A DNA stretch of 64,000 bases, from positions 17,012,178 through 17,076,177 of the forward strand of contig NC_092579.1 in assembly GCF_037975245.1 (NCBI RefSeq), written 5' to 3'. This document shows positions 37,607-51,200 of this stretch, in pieces. The first letter of the stretch is position 1, and each line of letters starts with the position of its first letter. The position numbers were made by a program, and so were the translations under genes. The DNA is from Apostichopus japonicus (taxonomy: Eukaryota; Echinodermata; Holothuroidea; Aspidochirotida; Stichopodidae). The notes beneath the pieces were generated by a model. The model worked only from the letters and a program-made list of their open reading frames with translations. It was not told where the DNA came from and did not search any database.

Positions 37607-38066
37607 TACGGAAGCGTAGGAGGGAAATGTCAATTGACGTTTTGATGAGATGCAACAATTATTCGTCAAAATGACAAGAATCTGAACTGACATTTTGTCG
37701 ACCAATACCAAATCAATACCAAATCATCAAACTTATAAAAATTTGAAAATTGACATTTTTTCGAGGTGCAATAATTCGTCAGAGTGACCAAAATCTCGTC
37801 AAAATGGAGAATATCTAAAGATTGACGTATCAACGACATTATACCAGATTTTTCTTAGTTTGCCAGATCTGGAAGAGTGCAAGTCGGGAATTGTCAGGTT
37901 TATGTCATTTTGACGAGTTGATGTATCTCGCCACAAAAAGTCAAATTTCAGATTTTTGACAAATATATTTTCGACAAATTTAGGATATGTCGTCAAAACG
38001 TCAGTTTTCAACTTCTGGTCATATTGACGAGTATTGTCGATTACATGTCCACTCTACGCTTCCGTA
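37607..38066. mobile_element. fold-back MITE with TACGGAAGCGTAG ends
   Basis: A 460-bp element that begins TACGGAAGCGTAG and ends CTACGCTTCCGTA, 13-bp perfect terminal inverted repeats that are themselves nearly palindromic. Similarity between the arms continues inward (both have AATGT or CATGT, then CGTCAA/TTGACG motifs many times), so the element could fold on itself. If the outer TA is the target duplication it would fit a TA-inserting superfamily such as Tc1/mariner, but this is uncertain. There is no coding capacity. Confidence 0.75.
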
Positions 38067-38599
38067 ATATTCCCTTTCCAAGCCACTCGTGACCCTAACA
38101 TCATGATCATATGGTTACAGTCTCAAGGGAGCGGAGTTGATAGTGGATCAAGTTGTTTGGTTTTCCCATGGAGGTAAATACCTCCATGGTTTTCCTGGCC
38201 AGGCTCTATCTCGGGAGACTGTTTTTGAAAAGTACCCGGCACTTGCAAGACTATATTTACAACAGTCATACATCGGGGTAGAGACCTGCTCATGTAGCCT
38301 ATATGTTTGTAGAGCAGTAATACAACGCAAGACAAGTGATCCATCTTAGATCATGATAAAATAAAAATGATAATTATAAATTATATTGCAAATTATTATG
38401 CAATGACAGGCATTTATTAGAAGGTTCTTTGTTAATCTTTGTTATCATCCATCTACAATAATCCGGGAACAACCGGTAGGTGCCAACTTGAGATGGCATC
38501 GGAGAAGAGGGAGTGGATTAGTGGCGCAAAGAAGGAGGGCATGGTCCCCCACTTCCGACCGGATCTTTGCATTCAATTCAGTCGGGGAAGAATTGGACC

Positions 38600-38705
38600 A
38601 TTGCTATAGAAAGGTCTTATGAGGTTAAACAAAGGGAGGGATACATCGGTATACCGATGCCTATCCCTCCCTTTCTTCAACCTCCTAAGTTTATATTAGC
38701 AAAAC
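38600..38705. repeat. long imperfect palindrome (hairpin)
   Basis: Centred near 38650. The core CATCGGTATACCGATG is a perfect 16-base palindrome. Outside it AAAGGGAGGGATA (38631-38643) pairs with TATCCCTCCCTTT (38662-38674), and the pairing continues outward less perfectly (GAGGTT with AACCTC, TTGCTA with TAGCAA). The whole could form a stem of about 45-50 bp with a minimal loop. It may be a palindromic MITE or a small-RNA hairpin precursor. Confidence 0.75.
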
Positions 38706-39365
38706 TTTCCGTTTAATATGCTACATGAATAGAAATAAATTATTATCTAAATATGCCTCAGAATACATTTGACGTAAAGGTGGGCGTCCAGACCCCCCCC
38801 CCCCCTCGTCATAGGAGTCGACTTCAATAACCCCCGTAGTCCCCCTATAAAATCCATCAATCACCTCTGGCCCTACCACAAAAGTTCAGGCAATCGGTTG
38901 GGGGAAATTATGAATTTACACCCCCCCCCCCACATTTGACATATACCGGAAGGCTTGTAACCATGTGGAAGCTATCAAAGGTAGCTCTTCTAAGTGTGGC
39001 CAGAAAACCGCTGAGTCCTAAGTTAAGGTTTGTAGAAACTACGGTGGCTCATTAGGAAGTCGGATGGTTCATCATTTGTCTCTTGAAATTTCGACTTGAT
39101 TTGACCACAATTAAACATTTTATCTCAAATAATTTCGGCAATTCCCTTCTAAATGGCAAAATCTTCTCAAAATGGTAGAGCTTTGCTATGACGTATGTTG
39201 AAATTTTCCTATTTTTTCCCCTCTATATATAACAAGTCAAGCAATTTTCCTCCACAGAATTTGCTGGCTCCACTATATGGGCTGCAAGTAACACAATATG
39301 TGTACGTGTGTGTGTCTGGGGTCGGGTGAGAAGGGGAGGGGTGTGAGTGCGATGGGGGCTGCATT

Positions 39366-39729
39366 CAGTGGCGTAGGAAGGTACTTTTGAGTGGGGGGCT
39401 GAAGACTGATGGCCGGCCTGGGGGAGGGGTCTAAGGGGAGGGGGTGTCCCCCTCCCCTTTGGATTTTTTGCATTTCCAGGTGGCCTCAGATGCAATTTGG
39501 TGCAATATAGCACACTTCAACACCCACTCCATTTTGTGAACTTAATTTTGTATTTTCACCTGGCCTTAGATGCAATTTGGTGCTCCAAATGAGATTTTTT
39601 TATCATTTGGAAATGAAAAAGGGGTTTTCTGACTTGCGAACCGGGGGGGGGGCGGAATGATACTTCCGCCCCTACACATTTTTCACTGGGGGGGCTGGCG
39701 CCCCCAGCCCCCCGGTTCCTACGCCCTTG
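39366..39729 (+). mobile_element. hAT-type MITE, copy 2
   Basis: A 364-bp element closely similar to that at 7835-8183 and in the same orientation, with the same CAGTGGCGTAGGAAGG start and TTCCTACGCCCTTG end. It is flanked by a different exact 8-bp duplication, GCTGCATT, at 39358-39365 and 39730-39737. Two copies with different perfect duplications show that the family moved as a unit here. Length differences are mainly in C/G runs and a small internal insertion. Confidence 0.92.
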
Positions 39730-39737
39730 GCTGCATT

Positions 39738-41999
39738 TAAGAATTGTAACAATTCTTATATCAATTGGTTAAACATGTTTATCTTTTTTTCCTTTTTAAG
39801 AATATAAAAGGATGTTTTATATCTGTTTATGTTCTCTGTTGATCAAAGAAAATGCATGACATAAAATATGGATTAACAAAAAGAACGAAGGTTCATTTAA
39901 ATAATGGACTGTAACAAACTGTTAATTATAGCGATAAAAAACATTTTATTTCGTGTTTTGAAAAAGCGCAACCACAGACTAAATTTCTGTTACTAAGAAT
40001 TTCCAAACCTCTTACCTTGAGTAAGAAGAATACTTCTTTTTTTTGAGTGATTACAGAGAAACCAAGAATTTAAAGAATGAAGGAAGAATATAAACAGACC
40101 AAATACAGATATAAACGAAAAACAGAAAGAAAAGAAAATGTACAAACTACAGATAGGTAAGGTTTTGATCATCACGACTACGTCACGTGACTAAAATTTC
40201 ATTCAGTAGAACAAATTTAAGTCAAATTTTATTACTTGCGTACAAAGCTACTGTACTAAACCAATTAAACCACTCTACTAGAAGGAATGCTCAATGAAGA
40301 AGTAATTATATACCAATGAAACAGTGTAATTGAGAAAGTACAGCAATGCATTATTACCTCACACACATGTGTTTCCCTTTTCAACAAAAGGCAATCAGAA
40401 AAAGAAAGAAGAAGAAATAGAGGATCTTCTAGAAATTTGGAGAACATATTTACTTGCAGGCAATCCCTTAAGTCTACCTACAGTCAATTTAAATCTGCAG
40501 CAGAAATGATCTCAAATAACCACTCTTCATTCCCACTGTTCCAGAGGTACCCAAATGTTGGGAAGTATTAGAATGGCTGGGGGGGGGGGGGCAGGGGTGA
40601 GCTAGAGTAAAGTACAGGAGAGAGGACAGGACCAGAAGTTGGCTAAATTGCATTTCGCTAGGGAAGTCCGAGTCCAGTCGGTAACGTGCGCTTCACCATC
40701 TTCAACCATCAATAAACCCTTTACCGCTGTCAACCCCCTCCCCTTCCCCCCCCACCCGATTCCACCTCTCTCTTCTCTTTGAACACCCAAGTTGCTCGAT
40801 TTATTATCACATGCAAAATGACACAGTTATGATTGTCAACCTCTCTTCCACATATGCTCTAACATTTTGATTATGCTACATGAACTAATTAAGAAAACAA
40901 TGAAAAACTTAAACAGAGTTGCACCCATAAGAATTTAATTATTTTCTTGTTAATTAATTTTCAATTCAACCAACTGCTCTGCAGGTTCTCTTTCAGTATA
41001 ACCAACATTCCATACATTTTTACAAATAGTTTTAATATCTGATTTGATCTCACAGACAAGATACAACAGGCTGTGAAGTAAAAAACAGTTACAGTGAACT
41101 CTGAAACCAATCACCGACGCAGAAAAACATTAAACTAATAACAGACATTCCAGTGAGGGTACAAAGTATGGTACTACGGGCATATGAAAGGTTAAAACTT
41201 ATACTACCTTCCTCCATGAAGAAGGCAAACGTCTTGAATATTGAGACACCCATAAAGTACAGCTCATCATTTAATACCAAAATATCATCAAAAGATATGC
41301 AAAACTGATTTAACAAACTTCATTTAATAATTATATTAAACAAATCCAAGTGTTTCTACTCCCAAGGTAAGAGATATTAATCATGTCAATATATATGAGG
41401 CGCCTTAATGTTAAAACAAAACAAATATGATTGAAGTTAATGATTCCTAAGGGTAGCTAAGGAAACTTGTAAACAACTAAAAAGATGACACCCACAATCT
41501 TTTCTGTACTTGCTTCGGCTCTATTAATGAGTCCAGATTGTTTGAACACACACCTTACCACATTACACACATGTCATCATTAGTCATCAGAGAGTAATGT
41601 TATCAAAGAAGAGAACAGATAATTATAATTATGTTCCTATAAATGTAAGTAATTTTGAATCACTTCTTAGAGGTATTTTAATTCCATGTGAACAAGAAAG
41701 AGATATAAAAAGAACCAATAAAACGTGATTTTTAATCACATGTAAACTACAGATATATGTACATACACAAAAGAGACTACCGTGATATAACAAAAAAAAG
41801 TTTTTATATAAAAAGTTTTATGATTTTAATCATCTTTCAAATTATTTGTGACATGATGACTAGCCTTATTGCAAGATAAAAAATAAAAAAAAGAAGCATT
41901 TATATGAATCTGATTATAATCGTTCAACGATACAATTTTTTTTACGGTAACAAAAATTTGAAAACCTGAAAGAACAAAATGTAGGGTTGGCTAAATGAA
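39738..41999. other. 3' flank of the fucosidase gene, otherwise gene-free
   Basis: No exon is seen. The 3' UTR of the minus-strand fucosidase gene must lie at its right-hand end; an ATTAAA on that strand (TTTAAT near 41824-41829) about 170 bases past the stop is a weak candidate signal. Poly-G/C runs occur at 40579-40591 and 40744-40754. Confidence 0.45.
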
Positions 42000-42246
42000 T
42001 TAATTTACATTATCCATCTTGAGTACCCATGCATAATCACAGGGCAGTTGAGGACCAGCCAAGACTGGGAACTGAATGGTCATACTGACACCAGACTGTG
42101 AGCCTTTGGACCACTGGAGTGCTGTGCTGACCCCCAGCATATGGACTGTGGTAGTTTCGCTGGTTACCGGTACACCAAGATTCAGTGTATTGTTCTCGGG
42201 CCAGTCCAGCACAATGGCATAGACGGAGGTATTTTTGGTCGTGTAC
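42000..42246 (-). CDS. fucosidase coding exon 8 (C-terminal beta domain and stop)
   Basis: Acceptor TTTTGTGGTAG; 247 nt to TAA. It reads [20 protein letters not shown] and so on, ending [13 protein letters not shown]. It forms the end of the C-terminal beta-sandwich of GH29 enzymes. Confidence 0.93.
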
Positions 42247-45200
42247 CTACCACAAAAACAGAAAGAAGATTGTTTTAAGTAGTGGTGTCAACTAGGAAAG
42301 CTTCAGACATTCGGCAACACGTCTAATTTTAACTCACAAACTTAGGAAAAAATATATTGTTCAAAATATACTGACACTGCTCTTATCCCCACTCGAATAT
42401 AGGATAAGTAAAGAACCCTTTTTAGAATGTTAGGCTTTGAACCTACACTCTGTCAGATGATATACAGATTTCATTATATCTATTGCTGCAGCTGTAACTT
42501 AAACCTCTCAACCATAGCAACAGTACAGAAACATGACCAGAGTGAGCAAGCTGGCAAAATGCTAGCTATTATTGTTTCTCATTAGAATGCTTTTGCCAAC
42601 TTGAAAATAACATCCAGGTAGTCTGGTGTCTCTAGTGTTTAGCATCGTCAATTTGACCAAAAAAAATAATAAGACCGGTGAAAAAGCAAAATGTAGAAAT
42701 ATTTACTCATAGTGCAATGGGTGTGGTCAATTGGTTCTACTACTGAAGGGGTTTGGGATTATGATAAATGCAAAATTGCCATTTCCAACGAAATGAAATG
42801 GTCAGACGAAGTAGTAATGTCTTTCAAGGCTCTTACCATACTCCAGGAGTAAAGGTGTCATTTTGAGATGTCCATGGGTGTGAAGCATAGATGCCTTCAC
42901 CATTCACCTTCAACCAGGCTCCAATCTGTCTCAACCTCTCTTCAAAGATGGGAATGATGCGTCCATCATGTGTAGGTCCGAAATTCATGAGCATGTTACC
43001 CCCACAGCTGAGAAAAATGGAGATCAAAACAATATTTAAGTACAATTCTTATAGCAAACTTTGTTTACACACAATGAAGGTTGACATGGTCACTTTTCTT
43101 GCTCATGGTAGCTTCTGTTGTGATAAATAACCTTAACTTTGTGTTTCTAATAAATCGTGTGGATTAACTGAAATTTAAGCCACAAGCATTAACCGTCTTA
43201 CGTGAACTTATGAGAAAATAAGTGCGTTTAATTTGAAATGCTTACTGAACATTGGTTACTAGAAATGAAGGTTATGGAAATTGCAACCCTGCAATGATTT
43301 GTTGAAGCAGAACCTTCTTCAGTTACAAGATGGCTTTGTTTCGTAATTTACAAAACTAGAAATGTCCAATAAAATCTTTGATATCAGTGCTTGCATTGAT
43401 TGTTCTCATTCATGCAACTTTAAGCCGAATGCTATATTCAGCTGTTTTAGTTATCTGCCACTGGTCACCACAATTAACCTTTTTACCTGCACACGGCAAG
43501 TACCACACATCTCACCAGGCTAAGGCTTGCACGAATTGAGATAACACTTGTACTGATATACACATTACATCCTAATTGTAAAGATCAGAAACTATAATTA
43601 CATGTATTCATACATGTAGGCTTCAAGAACACTAACAAGTTAGTTTTATGTTGCTTACAATCCAAATTTGCCAAGCAACTGTCGTAATGATGTTTTCCTT
43701 GTCTAAAAATGAATCACGAAAACACTCAAAGCTGGAAAATAATGTGAATCTTTGGATGAAACCAAACCAAAGAATTTATGATCTCATCTTCAACTTGATC
43801 ATCAGAAAAACTGTTAATGATTAGCAAAAGCTACTCAATCAACAGATACAAACAATGAAATAAATACGATACAAAACGTGCTTGGATCTCTGGTTTAGCA
43901 GTATACTCTTTGTAGTGTCTAGTTTAATAATATTGTGATGGTTTCATTTAAATTAATGAAAGAAAGAAAGAATGAAGGGATATTAATCTTAATATATATT
44001 TTAGGGGTATGATGTCAAAGGTCATTTGAGTCTAAATCTTTGATGCCGTATACAAGCGTTTTAATTTTCACAATGTATATTACAACATGTCTATAGGACA
44101 TCATCATTCAAGGTAGTAGCAAATTTAGAATTATTTCTTGCCATACTTAAGGATTTCAGGAAAGGTTATGACAGCCAAATAATATGGTTATCAAATCTAA
44201 TCTACTAGTATTGCTGCAGTTCTGTTGCAGTAACTCCAATAAAATTGTATATTACAAAATGGACATCATGATTGAAGTTAGTAAGCAAATATCAAATGAT
44301 TTCTTTGCCATGTATATTATGATTTCAGGTAAGATTGTGACACCTTAGCAATATATGGTTACTGTATGAATCCACTAATATTTTCTGCAGCTCTGTTTAA
44401 CTCCCTTCAGTATAACACTGTATATTAACACATGTCTATAGGACATCATGATTGAAGATAGTAAGCATATTTCAAATTGTTTCTTATTTTATGATTTCAA
44501 CAAAGGTTTCAAGTAATATGGGTAGCTATGAAACTATCTCCTTGTAACTCTCTTTGAGAGTTTGAGCTTTAATTATCACTTGAATTTGTAAAATGGCTTT
44601 ATACTCCAGGAAGTTGCCAACACAACTCTGCCATTTGTACTTGGACATTGATCAAACCACTTTAACCTTGACTGCTGGTATATGAGGAAACTGGACATGG
44701 AGGAAGATGTTACCCATGAAACCAAATCACCAGTCACCTGTTTCTCATACCTGCTGTCCAGGTTTCAAGTCTATTCCTAATCACTTCCTTATAAAATTAT
44801 CAAGAGGATGAATAAACTAACTCAGCAACATCCCTCCTAGTTGTGTTTTCTTTTTGAAGGGAAGAGGATTGTTGGGGGGGGGATGGGCACATGGAATGAC
44901 TAATTAAAATGAAAAACCATATTTAAGGAAGGGAATCACACTTTACGAGAACTGTTTACTAGCTGAAGCAATGTCTGACACCAGTCTAACATAGTTACTG
45001 TAATTGTTGCAGCAGCACACTATAACAACCTATAACAATATAACACTAACAACCTATTACACTAACAACCTATAACAGTACAACACTTACAGCCTATAAC
45101 ACTATCAAACTATAACACTATCAAACAGCCTATAACACTAACAAATTATAACAGTATAACACTAACAAACTATAACACTAACAAGCTATAACAATATAAC

Positions 45201-48200
45201 ACTAACAAACTATAACACTAACAAACTATAGCACTAACAAACTATAACAATATAACACTAAAAAACTATAACACAATAACACTAACAAACTATAACAATG
45301 TAACACTAACAAACAAAAAAACACTACCACTCTATAACACTAACAAACTGTAACACTAGAAAACTATAACACTAACAAACTATAACAACTAACCTACCAG
45401 AAAAAAATGGAACGTAGAAATACAATACAAAATCAGAGCAAACTGACCTGATGGTTTCTGCCAGGGTCTGAGTGATCTCATCCATGGTTAAGAAATCACT
45501 GTACTTAGTGTCTCGTCTGTAACCCCAAGATGTCTTGTCAATCGTCATGGCATTCTCCCATTTATGTTTCTGCAAGACACCTACACGTATCCAGGGAGGA
45601 GGAAAGTCAACATTTCTTTGGTTATCATCCTTTATTATTTCAACCAAGTACTCACCCACTTTTCTTCTCTGGTTAACTGTCGATATTTGCATTGACAGAA
45701 TGATTCATACATTAAAATACATTTTGTGTAAGACATAAGGCTAATTAAAAGCAGCACCAGGAAAAAGTCAAAACAGGATTAGTCTGGAGGTATAGATAGC
45801 AGTAGATGTCATTGTAGTAAAACTAATGATAAATCTTTAAAATCTCTACATAAAATCACAGCAAAAACTACTCAAAATCTCTACATACCATCACAGCAAA
45901 AACTCCTCAATATGCAGTACACTGGTGCAAGGTATACCTCATGTCATCATTTAGAAAATAACACAGCAAATAGCTTTGTTAAAATGTTTGGCAATCTCTT
46001 GTACTTTGCACATTTAACGCAAAACATTTTTTCATAGATTTTTACGTATTAATGAATTAACATATTTCAGACGAATGTGATGTGTATATTTGTCTAAATG
46101 CATGGCTATGATGCATTTTGCACGTACATGCAAATTTGAACTTTTCATTAAAGTAAACAGTCAAGATGTAATGATTACTTAATTCAATCATCTCCTTTCC
46201 TCGCATCAGTAACTTACCTTACAATTACTTTGTTGCATCATTAAAACACAATTTAATATTCAATAAAAAATAACATCAAGCCAAAAGAAAGAACAGAGGA
46301 GGAGGATAACAAAAGGCATTTTCTGATAAGACATTAAGTAAGTTACAACTCTGCTTATAACCTTTAAGGTTTTACCTCTCTTTAATAGGCTTACCACATA
46401 GAGTTAAAGCGACTTAAAAGTACAGTGTACAAGAATGGACTTTGGAAGTAACAACAATGGAACACAAAAGGTAGTGGAACGAAAATTAAACGGGTGGGGC
46501 CCTCTCAAGTTAATGACTTTCAGTTTTCTAACTTTGAGATTTTTTATTTCTTTACTTTAATCTTTACCAATTTGAACAAACATTTCTGTGTGTGTATCTT
46601 GATATTTATTATTGACACCCTTTGCAGGCGATCCTATGTAAGAAGGTAATATTCAATGTGATCCAGGCTACTTCAAATCTCGAAATATATTATTATCTCG
46701 CCCTTATTTTACCTTAAACGCTGTTGCAATTTCCCTTCACAAAGTTCTCAAATCTAATTGGTCAGAAAGAGACATTGTCGTCAAAAATAGGAAAGTTGTA
46801 CTGTAATATTTCAAAATCAACTTAAATGCTGAAAGGTCTATTTTGAAGGGATTTACTTTCCATTGACTTTGTGGTAGGGTTTTCTTAGGGATATGCCAAC
46901 CATTTGGTTTATATCTACAAGTTAATGCCATCTGCTATGTTTGCCTTTCTCCCTCAGCAGTGACATGGCCATTTAGCTACTCCAATTTTGAGCACAGAAT
47001 AGCAAATTAGCAATAGTAAGTCCTTCGATGATTCTAATCTTACAACACAAATTGTTTGTTAACTTCAAAGTTTATACCATTTCTATAAAGGTGTATTCAA
47101 ATTCATTTTTTAACCCTAAGTGGAAGGGGGCTAGCCCATAGCCTTACACTCCAACCCTTCCAGACACAATTAACACATAATCCTCCTTTCCATTCTCAAG
47201 GAAATTAATATGGTTTCACACTATGTCAATAAGGCTCCTCATTTGCAATTTTTTGTTTTGTGCAGTCATTTGTCTTTTATTTAATGTACAGTAATTGGTA
47301 TAGACTTTATGAATGCTTTGCAGTAATGAACGTTTTCTTAAGCACAATATACTTAAGGGATTGTTGAACTACACAGGTTACTATCACATATCCTTCCACA
47401 TAGTTTACCTCTCGCCACCTAGCCAAGAGATCAGTACAAACGAACTTTGATCCCGTCTGTATGAATAACATGTACAGAGACATCAGTCATTCTCATAACA
47501 TCGAAAGCCACTTCAACTGACTGTGCTGGTGGGTGTCGCAGACATCTGTTATATATATATATGACATTGCACGCACAATTGTCTCACACCGATTACTAAT
47601 ATCACATGTCGCTACACCTAGTTTACAAACTTACTTATCTATGCAAAAGATTATAAATGAACTTTGCTCATTAATGATTCAAAAGTATGTAAGACTGTAC
47701 CAAAGACATCAGATATCTTTAAAGCATACATAGGACATTTGCACTTGACACTGCCCTGCTCATAATGTTTAGTTTATTACATGACTGATATAACACATCT
47801 AGATAACACCCATGTGGTTAGTGCATGCTATGCAAACAGCTATCATCTAGATGCTTCTAAACCAATGTACATGTACAAACTGACTGTACGTATAATTATA
47901 GTACAAAACTGCCATTTCATCCCCATTCTTTTAATTATATGCAAACAGGTAAAGTGATGACCTGGATATGTTCTGTCACTTTATGCAAGACTTACTGTTT
48001 CTTGGACATTCACAGATATAGGGATGTAACTCAACTATCCACACAAACATTCTCATGTCACCCACCCTAATATCCAACCATCCTAATCATCTCGATCTAA
48101 TCTCATATTGCCACTCATCTTCATCCCAACTCATCCCTGATATTTGAAAGAGACAATTCCACTAAAAGTTCTATCAAACACTACTCGAAGTTACCCCATC

Positions 48201-51200
48201 TGCAGATTTTATCCAAATATTATCCACGCTCAGCAATCTTTCTTATTCAACACACCAGCACCACCCTTACATGACTGCACAGACAAGAAAAGCAACCAGC
48301 AAGGTTTACATGGAGCACACTTACATGATCAAAACTGAATAAAAGCGTGGACACCATGGACTAATTTTCAACAGTGTAGATGACTATAAACATAACAGAC
48401 ATGTGATCTGAATTTGACCTGCATATTGCAAAGTGACCAAAGGTACTGAAGCATGGTCCATAAAAAGACAAGACATTTTCAGGGAAGTCCCATTACTTTA
48501 CTGTTTTGACTGATCTCAATTCTTAGCTAATCTACGACATGGTATAAGCTCATCAGGATTAAATCTGTCAGCTAATCTACAACATGGTTTTTAAGCCCAC
48601 CGGGATTAAATCTGACGGCTAATCTACGACATGGTTTTTAAGCTCACCGGGATTAAATCTGTCCTGACATGTGTAGTAACCGCCGTGTTGACATCTTATG
48701 TTATTGCCACCCCAGCGGTCGTTCACCACAATGTAGTCTTTGACGGGGCTGTTTGTGATATAAAGAATGACACTGTGTGAATATGTTGACCTGCATGAGA
48801 ATACGACACTTGACACAGTGAAGATGTTGTAATGAACAATCATGAGTGGTTTCTTAATGTTGCAGCATGCAATGTGTGATGAGTTGAAAACAAAATGTGG
48901 TAATTGATGGAAGCATATCTCCCACAGACACACAACTACTGTATGGTATGGTGATTTGAAAGCCAGCAGATTTGAATGAAGAGAAACCCTGAGCAACAAT
49001 TGCTCCTGAAAATTACTCAATACTGGAGTAGAAATAAACCATCTCAAAAGTCACTAAAGCCTCCCTGGTCAAACATACCACAAACATTATGATTATAAAG
49101 GAGCTGGAGAGCTTCTGCAATACAATTTTTCTGCAGATACTTTCCACTTATGAACATTAAGTTGCATCTTTTGGAAAGTTTCTCCCATTTTCCTTCAGAC
49201 GTGTCAAGATGCTTCATGAGAGAATATTAAATGTAACCAATAGTGCAGACAAACGATTTTAAGTTTTGACAATTGCTAGCTGCCAATAGTTCTCAAGGTA
49301 CTTGTACTTATGTGGAAGGGTCTACAAGGGTTTTGCACTTTGATATGTATGGACCAGAAAGTCCTATTAAACAATAAAAACAATATGATTCTTGTACTTA
49401 ATACATGGATTCATATACCAAGTATGAAGTTCATCCATGCAGGCTTTACTTAATTTTCAAATTTTTAATCACGGATGAAGTTAACTGACCTTTTGCCTCA
49501 AAAACAATCATCAGGATTCTTATAATAACTAGAGTTAAGCTACCTATTATTAGTATGAAGGTCAAACGAGCCTCTCCTTTTAAATGTTATACTGTTAAAT
49601 TGGTTTACATAGTAAGTTGGAGGGGGCAGTGTTTACAAATGCTATACTGGATGTTGTTCATTTTGTTACCGGGCTGTTCCTACAATCACTACTTTTGCAA
49701 AGTCACTCGGAATGTAATTAACCTTTAACTTTTCAAAACTCCTAAAATATTTATCACACCAAAAGCCCAAGGATCAGTGCCATGAAGGCATAATCATGTC
49801 TGAAAGTTCACTAGTAAATGAGATTGTTATACGAAACTAAACTCAACTAGACAGGTTGGAAGTATTATGTTACCAATTTTACTGAAACACTGTACAACAA
49901 AGATCACTTTGGTTGTGTGGTGGGGATGTAGGGAGCACCTTATGATTTCACTTTGCACTGTTGTATTCACTTTATGCAAATATTATGCAAAATACAAAGA
50001 TGAACTGCATCCAAAGCAACCTTCCAATCTTATAATTATCTTAAACACAATGCCTTTTATTATCATCCCTCTCTGTTCTTTCTTTTGTCCCTGATATCTC
50101 AGGGACTCACCGGGGTTGTAACGGTCTGTGCATGTGTAGTAACCTCCGTGATGGCACGAGTCTCCCTGACCCCAACGGTCATTTACCACAACATAGTCTT
50201 TGACCGGACTGTGTGGACAGATGTGATGGATACAGACACATGAAACAATACGATGCTCGTTATTAATATAACGTTAATAAATTAAGGAAAAACCCCAACG
50301 CAAACTGTTTGAAGTAGAAATGTCATCATACAGCACAAAAGAAACATTGTTCGTAACTCCGCCAAAAAGTAAAACAAGAAAAGTTTAATGGAGAAGAAAT
50401 TATTTTCCAATGCAATCATGAGGTTAAAGCTGGTAAAAAAAGGAAAACCGAAATTATCTACAAAAATATCTCTAAAAGCTGAAGCAACCGCTTGAAAGGG
50501 CTACAACATTTTTGCAAGTATAAAATGCTTAAAGCAGCTGGTTGCCATAGCAAATACACATTAGCTAGCACAATGTTACTGAGTTTGACTTCCTAATTAC
50601 ATTAATGTGAAGTTTGTACTACAATGGATATTAAATAAGGACCAAAATATAGAAGTTGTCATTTTCTGTATCATTTCTCAATTTGAAATTGATAATTAAA
50701 CTATCATCTAAATATCAGGCAGTAATCACAAAGTAACACTATGCATGATAATGTAATATAGAAACAGAAGCATAGCAAATAATGAATAGAGAAGATAAAA
50801 AGGGGAATAAAACAATTTGAATAACAAGTAACTGAGAGTACAGTCAAGTCTTGCGAGTAGCAGTACCAGTTTAAAAAAGAATTCTTACTAAAGATGCTGC
50901 GTTATCAGAAAATTAATGGAAAATATTTTAGGAGTGAGCCGAAGAAAACCGTTTCAAATATTCAAAATTTCCTTAAAAGCAGTTTACTGATATCTTAGTT
51001 CACTCAATTTGTCCTAGAACGATCGGAGAAGCTGAATAAATAATCGGTCACTCCTTTTCAACTTTTTCTCTCTCTTCCTTTAATGGAAAATATTTTAGGA
51101 GTGAGCCGAAGAAAACCGTTTTGAACAATCAAAGTTCCGTTAAAAGTAGTTAACTGATGTCTTAGTTTACTCATTTGGTCCTAGAACTATCGAGGAAGCT

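Noticed and set aside
48648-50208. Haplotype or assembly duplication as the cause of 5a/5b
   Set aside because: The copies differ by several residues and one inserted codon and have unrelated introns, too diverged for alleles; read depth was not available to confirm.
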